A stretch of 64,000 bases of DNA from JAVBOO01 sp031550435 (GTDB lineage Bacteria; Bacillota; Clostridia; Lachnospirales; WRAX01): contig JAVBOO010000008.1 of the NCBI GenBank assembly GCA_031550435.1, forward strand, positions 12,292 to 76,291. Direction: 5' to 3'. Positions within the stretch are counted from its first letter, which is position 1. Every line of letters begins with the position of its first letter. A model generated the notes under the pieces. The model ran no database searches, was not told the origin of the DNA, and was given only the letters and a program-made list of their open reading frames with translations. Shown here piece after piece: positions 26,622-34,234 of the stretch. The position numbers were made by a program, and so were the translations under genes.

Positions 26622-26664
26622 AGGAAGTGTTGAATAATTGCGCAGGACAATTATTCAACATGCC
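26622..26664 (+). repeat. Repeat family D, copy 2 (short)
   Basis: GGAAGTGTTGAATAATTG, GCGCAGG loop, CAATTATTCAACATGCC: a near-perfect hairpin with the same outer ends as 21637-21757. Confidence 0.65.
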
Positions 26665-26692
26665 ATAAAGCCTTTTTAATAAGGGGAGATTC

Positions 26693-27244
26693 ATGGTACG
26701 CATTGGAGTCGTCGATATAGACAGTTTTGAAAAAATTGCCGGGGCGATACGTTCCGTATACAGTTTAAAATCAAGCCCCAAGCATTTCAGCAGGGATTAC
26801 AGCGTCGAATTTGCCGACGATATATTCTTTTCATCGGGTTGTATTATTCCCTATGTCACGAATATGATGAACAGGGGAATTCAACTCGCAAAACCTAATG
26901 TCGTGATTATAAACAGCATTGACAAAGACCGTGGTTTCGAACTGAGCAGGGATTATTCGGCTGTGCTGGTGAATACAGACGACATAGATATATTTAAGCA
27001 TTTGAACATAAAAAACGGAAATATTATTACTTACGGTCTAAACTCTAAGTCGAGCGTAACGGCATCAAGCATAAGGGAGAACTCCGTGACAGTCTGCATA
27101 CAGCGGGCCATACCTTCTCTTGCCGGGGCAAAGATAGAGCAGCAGGAGTTTAACGTGACCGTGAGCCCGAAACACAAAGAAAACGTCAGCCATATGCTTG
27201 CGGCGGTAACTGCGGCACTGATAGATGATTTGGCAGCGCCGTAA
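26693..27244 (+). CDS. Unrecognised protein resembling part of a Mur-ligase central domain
   Basis: 183 residues, ATG behind AGGGGAG. I do not recognise a named family. The run LVNTDDIDIFKHL, then GNIITYGLNSKSSVTASSI and a C-terminal segment recall the end of the Mur ligase ATPase domain (NADDP, then ITYG...S.A). VVIINSIDKDRGFELSRDYSAV also fits that fold. The P-loop GTxGKTT is absent, and both the substrate-binding and C-terminal domains are missing, so ligase activity is not expected. It is flanked by repeats on both sides and could be a decayed ligase or a small regulatory relative. Confidence 0.55.
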   Translation: MVRIGVVDIDSFEKIAGAIRSVYSLKSSPKHFSRDYSVEFADDIFFSSGCIIPYVTNMMNRGIQLAKPNVVIINSIDKDRGFELSRDYSAVLVNTDDIDIFKHLNIKNGNIITYGLNSKSSVTASSIRENSVTVCIQRAIPSLAGAKIEQQEFNVTVSPKHKENVSHMLAAVTAALIDDLAAP

Positions 27245-27272
27245 CAGTAAAATTTTGCGCGACCGTTCGGTT

Positions 27273-27429
27273 AAGTAAGTGCTGATTTAATCGAACTGTT
27301 GCGCCCGCAAGCATCCCGCTCCGCACAAAGGTCGTATAACGGCCGCTTAGGACGAGGATGCGCGGATTAAATCATCCGAGTATCCGTCCAAAGTGTTTTA
27401 AACAGTGTTTACTTAAATCAGCACTTGCT
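27273..27429 (+). repeat. Repeat family B, copy 1 (about 157 bp)
   Basis: Left AAGTAAGTGCTGATTTAATC and right TTAAATCAGCACTTGC are inverted ends. Inside are GCGCCCGCAAGCATCCCGC, an ACGGCCGCTTAGGACGAGG block and GCGCGGATTAAATC. No coding potential. Confidence 0.75.
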
Positions 27430-27570
27430 AAACTTCTGCGGTAACAAGTCATACCCTTCTTTCAGGCTGCATCGTACGATTTTTGTATCGGCGATACGGC
27501 CTGTTTTTGGTCCTGAGCGAATAAAGTCGAAGACGGTCTGACGGGCTTGTTCGGCACTTACTTTATGTTG

Positions 27571-27599
27571 TTGCATGTAAATAATTTCTTTGTTATACT
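27571..27599 (+). promoter_or_regulatory. Promoter of gpsA
   Basis: TTGCAT (27571-27576), 17-bp spacer, TATACT (27594-27599), 62 bp before the gpsA start. Confidence 0.65.
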
Positions 27600-27661
27600 T
27601 TGCACAGGCGGCAAATTTTGCCGTGAGGTAATTGCATATTACGATTCATTCGGAGGAGAAA

Positions 27662-28648
27662 ATGCAGAAAGTTACGGTATTAGGCTTTGGAAGCTGGGCA
27701 ACGGCACTGGCTATTCTTCTGAATAAGAACGGCTACGATGTGACCGTATGGGCGAGGTCGGAAACCAAGCTGCAATATGTCAGGGAACACGGCAGGAGCG
27801 ACGAATATCTTACAAATATTGATATACCACCTTCCATTAAGTTAAGTTCGAATATAGCCGATGCGGCGGGGTCCGATGTTATCGTGTTTTCCGTTCCGTC
27901 AAAGGCGACGAGAGAAGTCGCCGTACTTGTTGCGCCTTACATAAAGAAGGGGCAAATTGTTGTTTCGACAGCGAAGGGTTTTGAGGAAGGAAGCACGAAG
28001 CGGCTTTCGGAGGTGCTTGCCGAAGAGCTGTGCGGCTGCATACCCGTTGTTTTCTCGGGTCCGGCGCATGCTGAGGAGGTAGCGCTTGGGCTTCCTTCGA
28101 CTTGTGTTGCCGCATCGGAGGACGAACTTGCGGCCAAGCATGTGCAGAACATGTTTATGAGGGATTATTTCAGGATTTATACCTCTCAGGATGTTATCGG
28201 TGCGGAACTCGGCGGCGCGACAAAAAACGTTATAGCTCTCGCGGCGGGAATCGCCGATGGCTTGGGCTACGGAGACAACCTTAAAGCCGCGATAATAACC
28301 AGGGGTCTCGCCGAGATATCGAGGCTCGGTATCGCGATGAACGCGAAAGCGGCAACTTTTGCCGGGCTTACGGGCATCGGAGATCTTATTGTTACCTGTT
28401 CGAGCATGCATTCACGAAACAGGCGCTGCGGCATATTATTAGGACAAGGGAAAAGCTTGGAGGAGGCGCTAAAGGAGGTTCACACCGTCGTGGAAGGTGT
28501 TGTAACAGCGAAATCAGCGCTGGCTCTTGCCGATAAGTACGGTGTCGAACTGCCGATTGTCTCCGGGGTGAATGACGCTCTGTTTGGCGGAAAGCCTCCC
28601 AGAAAAGTTGTGACGGATTTAATGACAAGGGACAAGACATACGAATAG
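27662..28648 (+). CDS. gpsA: NAD(P)-dependent glycerol-3-phosphate dehydrogenase
   Basis: 328 residues; ATG at 27662 with GGAGGAG. Reduces dihydroxyacetone phosphate to glycerol 3-phosphate for phospholipids. Rossmann motif VLGFGSWATALAILL at the N-terminus, VFSVPSK, VSTAKGFEEG, FSGPAHAEEV, the catalytic-Lys block GATKNVIALAAGIADGLGYG and GLTGIGDLIVTCSS. The usual W-G-T reads W-A-T, a mild change. An M42 peptidase gene starts 15 bp downstream. Confidence 0.95.
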   Translation: MQKVTVLGFGSWATALAILLNKNGYDVTVWARSETKLQYVREHGRSDEYLTNIDIPPSIKLSSNIADAAGSDVIVFSVPSKATREVAVLVAPYIKKGQIVVSTAKGFEEGSTKRLSEVLAEELCGCIPVVFSGPAHAEEVALGLPSTCVAASEDELAAKHVQNMFMRDYFRIYTSQDVIGAELGGATKNVIALAAGIADGLGYGDNLKAAIITRGLAEISRLGIAMNAKAATFAGLTGIGDLIVTCSSMHSRNRRCGILLGQGKSLEEALKEVHTVVEGVVTAKSALALADKYGVELPIVSGVNDALFGGKPPRKVVTDLMTRDKTYE

Positions 28649-28663
28649 TTTAAGGAGGTCGGG

Positions 28664-29701
28664 ATGGATTTTAACTTCGATAAGAAATATGTTTTAGACA
28701 CGCTGCAAGATTTGTTGCTTACAGACAGCCCTTCGGGGTTTACTAAAAATGCGGCCGATAAAGTGAAAAAATACGCTGCCGAACTTGGGCTTGAAAGCGA
28801 GACAAACGAAAAAGGCAACGTAATAATAACGGTTCCGGGGCAGGACAGCTCAAAAACCGTCGGAGTATGCGCGCATTTGGATACGCTGGGTTTAATGGTT
28901 CGTTCGATAAAATCTACGGGGAAGCTCGCGGTAGCCGCTATCGGCGGGCCGATTATCCCGACGCTTGACGGGGAGTACTGCAAGATATATACTCGCTGCA
29001 AAAAAGTGTATACCGGCACAATACTGTCAACAAGCCCTGCCGTCCACGTTTACAAAGATGCTTCCGAAAAGAAGAGGGACATCGAGAACATAGAAATCCG
29101 CCTGGACGAAAAAGTTGAAAGCAGGGAGGATGTCGAAGAGCTCGGGATACAGACCGGCGATTTTGTGTGCTATGACCCGAAAACGGTTATAACCGAATCC
29201 GGCTTTATTAAGTCAAGATTTTTGGATGATAAGCTTTCTGTCGCGTTATGTTTCGGAGTACTTAAATATTTCAAAGATAACAATCTTAGGCCGAAGTATG
29301 ACGTGAAATATATGCTTTCGGTATACGAGGAAATTGGACACGGCATGTCGAACATACCTCAAGAGATAAGTGAGCTGCTTGCCGTGGATATGGGCTGTAT
29401 CGGTGAGGATCTCGAAGGAAACGAGTTCGCTGTTTCGATATGCGTTAAAGATTCGAGCGGGCCTTATGACTACGAGTACACAGGCAAACTTATCGAAATC
29501 GCGAAGCGGCACGAACTGAAATACGCGGTTGATATTTTCCCTTACTACGGCTCCGATGTATCAGCGGCGCTCAGGGGAGGCAATAACATTAAAGGTGCGC
29601 TCATAGGCGCCGGAGTTCATGCAAGTCACGGCATGGAAAGAAGCCATTACGACGGTGTCGAAAACACGATGAAGCTGGTCGCGGCCTATCTGCTTGACTG
29701 A
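28664..29701 (+). CDS. M42-family aminopeptidase
   Basis: 345 residues; ATG behind AAGGAGG. Two-metal aminopeptidase: ligands in CAHLDTLG (about 68-75), RFLDDKLSVAL (about 185), the catalytic/metal YEEIGHG (about 223), AVDMG (about 240) and VHASHGMERSHYDG near the C-terminus. A PDZ-like inserted domain spans roughly 75-170. These enzymes form large tetrahedral complexes that trim peptides in the cytoplasm. Probably co-transcribed with gpsA and the MaoC gene. Confidence 0.92.
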   Translation: MDFNFDKKYVLDTLQDLLLTDSPSGFTKNAADKVKKYAAELGLESETNEKGNVIITVPGQDSSKTVGVCAHLDTLGLMVRSIKSTGKLAVAAIGGPIIPTLDGEYCKIYTRCKKVYTGTILSTSPAVHVYKDASEKKRDIENIEIRLDEKVESREDVEELGIQTGDFVCYDPKTVITESGFIKSRFLDDKLSVALCFGVLKYFKDNNLRPKYDVKYMLSVYEEIGHGMSNIPQEISELLAVDMGCIGEDLEGNEFAVSICVKDSSGPYDYEYTGKLIEIAKRHELKYAVDIFPYYGSDVSAALRGGNNIKGALIGAGVHASHGMERSHYDGVENTMKLVAAYLLD

Positions 29702-29734
29702 TTTGGCGGCGTTTATTAAAAAGGGAGGTATAAA

Positions 29735-30157
29735 ATGGGCTATACGATAGATGAATTGACCGTAGGTCAAAAGGCATCGTTTTCGAAAACAATAACGGAA
29801 ACGGATGTGTATTTGTTTGCGGGCATATCGGGGGATATAAACCCCGCGCATCTCAGCGAAGAATACGCGAAGGGAACATTTTTTAAAACCAGAATCGCGC
29901 ACGGGCTTATTTCAGCCGGGCTGGTCTCCGGAGTGCTCGGGAATATAATGCCGGGTTACGGTACGATATGGATAAGTCAAAATCTGAATTTTCTCGCTCC
30001 CGTCAGGTTTGGCGATACTATAACCGCCACTGTGGAAATAACTGAAATTGACATCGAGAAGAAGAGGGCCAAGATAAACGCCGTGTGCACAAATCAGGAA
30101 GGAACGGCGGTCCTTCAGGGCACGGGAGAAATAAGCCCTCCGAGAGCAAAAAAATAA
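29735..30157 (+). CDS. MaoC-like hot-dog hydratase
   Basis: 140 residues; ATG behind AAGGGAGGT. The R-specific enoyl-CoA hydratase signature is seen in FAGISGDINPAHLSEEYA (Asp and His of the DxNxxH motif), followed by RIAHGLISAGLVSGVLG and NLNFLAPVRFGDTITATVEI. It is likely to hydrate a short or medium enoyl-CoA; the true substrate is open. Last gene of the gpsA-peptidase-MaoC series. Confidence 0.9.
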   Translation: MGYTIDELTVGQKASFSKTITETDVYLFAGISGDINPAHLSEEYAKGTFFKTRIAHGLISAGLVSGVLGNIMPGYGTIWISQNLNFLAPVRFGDTITATVEITEIDIEKKRAKINAVCTNQEGTAVLQGTGEISPPRAKK

Positions 30158-30175
30158 CGGAGGGGACTGAAACTC

Positions 30176-30207
30176 CGTCCAAAGTGAATTTATCAGTGTT
30201 TACATTA
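30176..30207 (+). repeat. Repeat family B, right-end fragment
   Basis: GTCCAAAGTGAATTTATCAG then TGTTTACATTAC, preceded by a small GGAG/CTCC hairpin; nearly the same as the fragment at 1616. Confidence 0.6.
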
Positions 30208-30300
30208 CTTTCATAAAACGCGGGAAACCGTTCTTCGCCGGGCAGGTGCCCGGCGAAGTGCATTTTGCATAAATCAGGGCTTCAGAGACATAATAATCCT

Positions 30301-30687
30301 ATGGTTAAACAATTTGTTATTTTCGGAGCAATCGGATTATTAATGGAAGTTTTCTGGACGGGGGTCGGCTCTTTAATCAAAGGAGAATACAGGCTTGTAT
30401 CCAACACTTCGCTTTGGATGTTTTTTATATATGGGTCGGCATGTTTTCTTGGGCCGATAGGCGCGCTTATAGCTTCGTTCCCGTTGGTGATAAGGGGGCT
30501 GGTGTATATGCTGTGCATATTTGCCGCCGAGTTTGCCGCGGGAACTATAATGAAGAAAGCCGATGTTTGCCCTTGGGATTACAGCGGTTCGAGGTACAGC
30601 GTTAAAGGCGTAATCCGCCTGGACTACGCCCCCGTATGGTTTGCCGTAGGGCTTATTTTTGAATATGTCGGCAGGTTCTTGTTTTGA
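30301..30687 (+). CDS. CmpB-like small membrane protein (putative ABC transporter permease family)
   Basis: 128 residues with four predicted membrane helices (about 3-20, 38-57, 61-84 and 108-126). The family mark WDYSGSRYSVKGVIRLDYAP, here DVCPWDYSG then GVIRLDYAPVWF, is typical of the PF06541 proteins. The label ABC transporter is historical; no transport role is proven. The ATG at 30301 has no clear ribosome site. An upstream in-frame TTG (30265) adds 12 unlikely residues. Confidence 0.75.
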   Translation: MVKQFVIFGAIGLLMEVFWTGVGSLIKGEYRLVSNTSLWMFFIYGSACFLGPIGALIASFPLVIRGLVYMLCIFAAEFAAGTIMKKADVCPWDYSGSRYSVKGVIRLDYAPVWFAVGLIFEYVGRFLF

Positions 30688-30757
30688 GAGGGTGAAGCGA
30701 GTTTGCCGCTTAAACCGGTTTTCGGCTAAAACACTCTGACTCTGTAATAACGGCACT

Positions 30758-31906
30758 TTATTTCATAAACCGCGTAACAAGCGGTTTTTTTACGTTTATT
30801 GCAGCTTTGGGACAAAGTTCGTGGCAACAGTAGCATCTTATACATTTTTCCGGGTTGTACACCGGTATTTTTGCTCCGGGCTTCAGCTTTATTATTTTAG
30901 CGGGGCAGGATTTTGCGCACAATCCGCACATAACGCATTTTTCCCGGATGAATTCCGGCCTTGTCTGCAAATGCATACTGAAAAATCTTCTTGCAAACAC
31001 CGGTATTCTGAATTTTGTAGCCTGCAGGCTCAGTATTTTGGGTATTGCATAGTCAGGCACAGTAAATTTGCAGATATCGTCTCCGACGAGCGTTGTGTCC
31101 TTCAGCCCGGACTGCAAAAAGCCGCGCTTAATTGCCTGTGCTGTTACCGGGACTTGATTTTCGTCAAGATTGATTATTTTCAGAGCTGCGGCATCGGCGC
31201 AAAACGGACTCGGAGAAGCTATTATAACTCCCAGCTTTCGCGGCTTGCCCGATGTCGGGCCGGAGCCTTCCATGCCGATTACTCCGTCTATAAAACTCAA
31301 AACCGGGTTTGCGGCATTGCATATATCTATAAGCGTATTGGCGAAGTCATTATAATCCCTGAGGTTGTAATGGTACTTCGCCTTAGTTATTCCGGGTATT
31401 ACTCCGAACATATTTTTCAAGGCGCCGGTGTAGGTCATCATAATATGTGTTTTGAGTTTTGCTACGGAGATAACCTTTGTGGCATCGTTCAGCATGTCCG
31501 TCATGCGTATTTTCTTAAGCATCATCCCGTCGGGGGTAGGTTTTTCAAACTCTTTGCAGTTCATGTTCAATTTTGCGCCCGTTTCCTCGGCAACTGCGGC
31601 CATGCCTGTGATTTTGTACACGCTGCGCAATCTGGATTCGTTAAACGTTCCGCCGGGACTGTCTCCGATGATAACGTTTGCTCCGTACTCAATTATCAGC
31701 TCGGCAAGTGCTTTAACGACAGAAGGGTGAGTCGTCGCGCAGGAATCGGGATTCTTTTCGAGAACAAGGTTTACTTTTAGAAGCACCGTATCGTTTTTTT
31801 GTATATATTTTTCAATACCGCCGAGATCAAAAATCGATTTTTTTATTGCGTTTTTAACCTCGGCATAATCATAACTGCCGCACTGCCGCAAAGAAACCAA
31901 GCCCAT
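30758..31906 (-). CDS. DUF362 protein with C-terminal two-cluster ferredoxin
   Basis: 382 residues; ATG behind AGGGGAT. The DUF362 domain (about 1-290) shows VLLKVNLVLEKNPDSCATTH, IIGDSPGGTFNES, KLKTHIMMTYTGALKNMFG and SFIDGVIGMEGSGPTSG. The C-terminus holds two [4Fe-4S] motifs, CVMCGLCAKSC and CIRCYCCHELCP. An electron-transfer role in the cytoplasm is likely; the partner and reaction are unknown. Transcribed away from the MMPL gene, with promoters for both in the 250-bp gap. Confidence 0.87.
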   Translation of the reverse strand: MGLVSLRQCGSYDYAEVKNAIKKSIFDLGGIEKYIQKNDTVLLKVNLVLEKNPDSCATTHPSVVKALAELIIEYGANVIIGDSPGGTFNESRLRSVYKITGMAAVAEETGAKLNMNCKEFEKPTPDGMMLKKIRMTDMLNDATKVISVAKLKTHIMMTYTGALKNMFGVIPGITKAKYHYNLRDYNDFANTLIDICNAANPVLSFIDGVIGMEGSGPTSGKPRKLGVIIASPSPFCADAAALKIINLDENQVPVTAQAIKRGFLQSGLKDTTLVGDDICKFTVPDYAIPKILSLQATKFRIPVFARRFFSMHLQTRPEFIREKCVMCGLCAKSCPAKIIKLKPGAKIPVYNPEKCIRCYCCHELCPKAAINVKKPLVTRFMK

Positions 31907-31956
31907 TGTTATCCCCTTTTTTTCGTTGAAATGTAATTATCCGCCCTTACACGAAT

Positions 31957-32010
31957 GTGCGGATTAAATCAGCCGCATTTCTGTTCAAAGTCAACAAATC
32001 GGCGTTTACA
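31957..32010 (+). repeat. Repeat family B, right-half fragment
   Basis: TGCGGATTAAATCAGCCG, then CTGTTCAAAGTC and ATCGGCGTTTAC, as in the right ends of the copies at 44.6 and 49.3 kb. Confidence 0.6.
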
Positions 32011-32029
32011 CAGCATTCATTCAGTATAT

Positions 32030-32058
32030 ATTATACTGTTTTTGTGCCAAAGTAAACA
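32030..32058 (-). promoter_or_regulatory. Likely promoter of the DUF362 gene
   Basis: On the minus strand TATAAT at 32030-32035. A TGTTTA or GTTTAC -35-like hexamer lies 16-17 bp upstream. The transcript would carry the repeat B fragment in its leader. Confidence 0.45.
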
Positions 32059-32094
32059 CTGGCAGCGCGGACTTTAATTGAGGTACTTTGAAGG

Positions 32095-32123
32095 TTGCTC
32101 TTATCCGCAAAAAGGGTTATAAT
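32095..32123 (+). promoter_or_regulatory. Promoter of the MMPL gene
   Basis: TTGCTC (32095-32100), 17-bp spacer, perfect TATAAT (32118-32123). Confidence 0.7.
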
Positions 32124-32155
32124 GCAAATACAAAAACTTTATAAAGAGGTAAGCT

Positions 32156-34234
32156 ATGGGAAAAATTGTGGCGTTTATTCTGGATCATAAAAAATCAGTC
32201 GCCGCGCTGTATACGGTTATAGTATTAGCCTGTCTTATTACGATGCAGTTTGTGAACGTAAATTACGACATGTCTTTATACCTGCCTGAAGATGAGGGGA
32301 CAAGAGAAGCGATAGTACTTATGAAAAAGGAGTTCGGTTATCCGGAGTCTTCCCAGGTACTAGTCGAAAATGTTTCCGTCGTTCACGCTCTTGAAATAAA
32401 AGAAGTTTTATCGGGCATTAACGGAGTTAAAACCGTTACGTGGCTCGATAACGTTACTGATGTTCGTATCCCCGTAAACGCGATGGATGAACGGTTTTTA
32501 GACCTGTATTACAAAGACGGAAACGCCTTGTTTGATGTTGAATTCTGGTATAACGGCTTTTCAAACGTTTCTAAAAGCGCGGTAAACGAGATAAGGCAAA
32601 AACTCGAAGGCGAAACGTTTTCAATGAGCGGCGATGTCGTTGCGAGCAAGGCCGCGATGGATACGGCCGACTCGGCAATAATAAAATCGTCTCTTATTGC
32701 TGTGGTGATAGTGCTTGTGCTGCTGACACTCGCCACATCATCCTGGCTCGCGCCTATTTTGTTCCTTGGAACAATAGGAGTGGCCATACTGATAAACGCG
32801 GGCACGAATTTCACGCTCGGAAGCGTATCGAATATAACGCGCTCTATACAGGCGCTTTTGCAGCTTGCGGTTTCAATAGACTATTCGCTGTTCCTGTTCC
32901 ATCGCTATGAGGAAGAGCGAAAAAACGGTCTCGATCCGAAAGCGGCGGTTATAAAGGCAACGTCTTATTCCGCAACGGCGATTGCTGCAAGCTGTTTGAC
33001 CACTGTTGCGGGCTTTGCGGCACTTTGCCTGATGAGGTACTCCATAGGCAAGGACATGGGGCTTGCGCTCTTAAAAGGAGTCGTGTTCAGCCTGATTTGC
33101 GTTTTAACGCTTTTGCCGCTTTTAATCTATGTTTTCAACAAGCAGATTGACAAGTTTTCGCACAGAACCTTTGTGCCGAAATTTGATAAACTCGGCAATT
33201 TCTCGATAAAGCTCAGAACAGTGGTTGTTCCGCTGGTTATCGTTTTGGCGGTACCGCTGTTTTTCGCTCAGAAGGATAACAAATTTTTGTACGGCGAATC
33301 CGGTATACTGGGCTCGGGCAAATCTCAGTACAGTATAGAAAAAAGCCGTATCGACGAACTGTACGGCGAAAATATGCGCATGATAGTAATGGTGCCGGGC
33401 GGCGAGCCGGGCAGGGAGAACATGCTGATTACAGAACTCGGTAGCAAGCCGTATGTCAAGGAGTTGATGACGCTTTCGACTATTGCCGACCCTTATATGT
33501 CGAGAAGCGTTATGCCCGAAAGTGCCGTATCGAACTTTCAAAGCGAAAAGTATATCCGCATGGTGCTCACGACGACTCTCGAAGACGAAAATCCGCAAAA
33601 CTATCGATACATCTCTGATTTGCGCGAAACACTCTCAAATTACTATGAAGACGAAAGCTACAGCGCGGGAAAGATGTCAACTTTCTATGACATCAAAACT
33701 ATGGTTGAAAAAGACTATGTTATAGTAAATTTTGTGTCTATAGCAGCTGTCATGCTGATAATGCTGATAAGTTTTAGAAATATACTGATACCGGTATTTT
33801 TAACCGCAGCAATCGAATTTTCGATATTTATCAATATGGCCGTACCGTATTTCCAAGGTACGCCGCTTTCGTTTATAGGCTATATGATAGTCAGCGCGGT
33901 TCAGCTCGGGGCGACTATCGACTATGCGATACTGCTTTGCGACAGGTATGTTGAGTTCAGAAATTCAAAATCAAAGTTTGAAGCCGCAATATCCGCGGTT
34001 TCGCAAGCGGGACCGGCAATATTTATATCCGCGCTTATTTTCGGAGCGGCAGGAATCAGCCTTTACCTGTTTTCCGACAGCACATCAGTGCAGGAAATCG
34101 GTCTTTTGATAGGCAGGGGGGCATTGATATCCGGAGGCATAGTGCTCGTTGTTGTACCTCAGTTTTTGGTTTTGTTTGATAAGCCTATCCGGAAGCTCAG
34201 TCTCGGAAGAAAGAAAGGGGAGGGTTTGCAATAA
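32156..34234 (+). CDS. MMPL/RND-superfamily transporter
   Basis: 692 residues; ATG behind AGAGGTAAG. Two repeated halves, each with one helix, an extracellular loop and a bundle of five helices. The proton-relay Asp-Tyr motifs are seen twice: LAVSIDYSLFLFHRYEEE near residue 240 and GATIDYAILLCDRYVEF near 585. MMPL proteins export lipids or other hydrophobic substrates. The next gene overlaps (TAATG) and encodes a long repeat-rich surface protein, so the two are probably one system. The substrate is unknown. Confidence 0.9.
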   Translation: MGKIVAFILDHKKSVAALYTVIVLACLITMQFVNVNYDMSLYLPEDEGTREAIVLMKKEFGYPESSQVLVENVSVVHALEIKEVLSGINGVKTVTWLDNVTDVRIPVNAMDERFLDLYYKDGNALFDVEFWYNGFSNVSKSAVNEIRQKLEGETFSMSGDVVASKAAMDTADSAIIKSSLIAVVIVLVLLTLATSSWLAPILFLGTIGVAILINAGTNFTLGSVSNITRSIQALLQLAVSIDYSLFLFHRYEEERKNGLDPKAAVIKATSYSATAIAASCLTTVAGFAALCLMRYSIGKDMGLALLKGVVFSLICVLTLLPLLIYVFNKQIDKFSHRTFVPKFDKLGNFSIKLRTVVVPLVIVLAVPLFFAQKDNKFLYGESGILGSGKSQYSIEKSRIDELYGENMRMIVMVPGGEPGRENMLITELGSKPYVKELMTLSTIADPYMSRSVMPESAVSNFQSEKYIRMVLTTTLEDENPQNYRYISDLRETLSNYYEDESYSAGKMSTFYDIKTMVEKDYVIVNFVSIAAVMLIMLISFRNILIPVFLTAAIEFSIFINMAVPYFQGTPLSFIGYMIVSAVQLGATIDYAILLCDRYVEFRNSKSKFEAAISAVSQAGPAIFISALIFGAAGISLYLFSDSTSVQEIGLLIGRGALISGGIVLVVVPQFLVLFDKPIRKLSLGRKKGEGLQ

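Noticed and set aside
30821..31780. 319-codon open frame antisense to the DUF362 gene
   Set aside because: Complement of a clear DUF362/ferredoxin gene; Cys/Tyr-rich random-like sequence.
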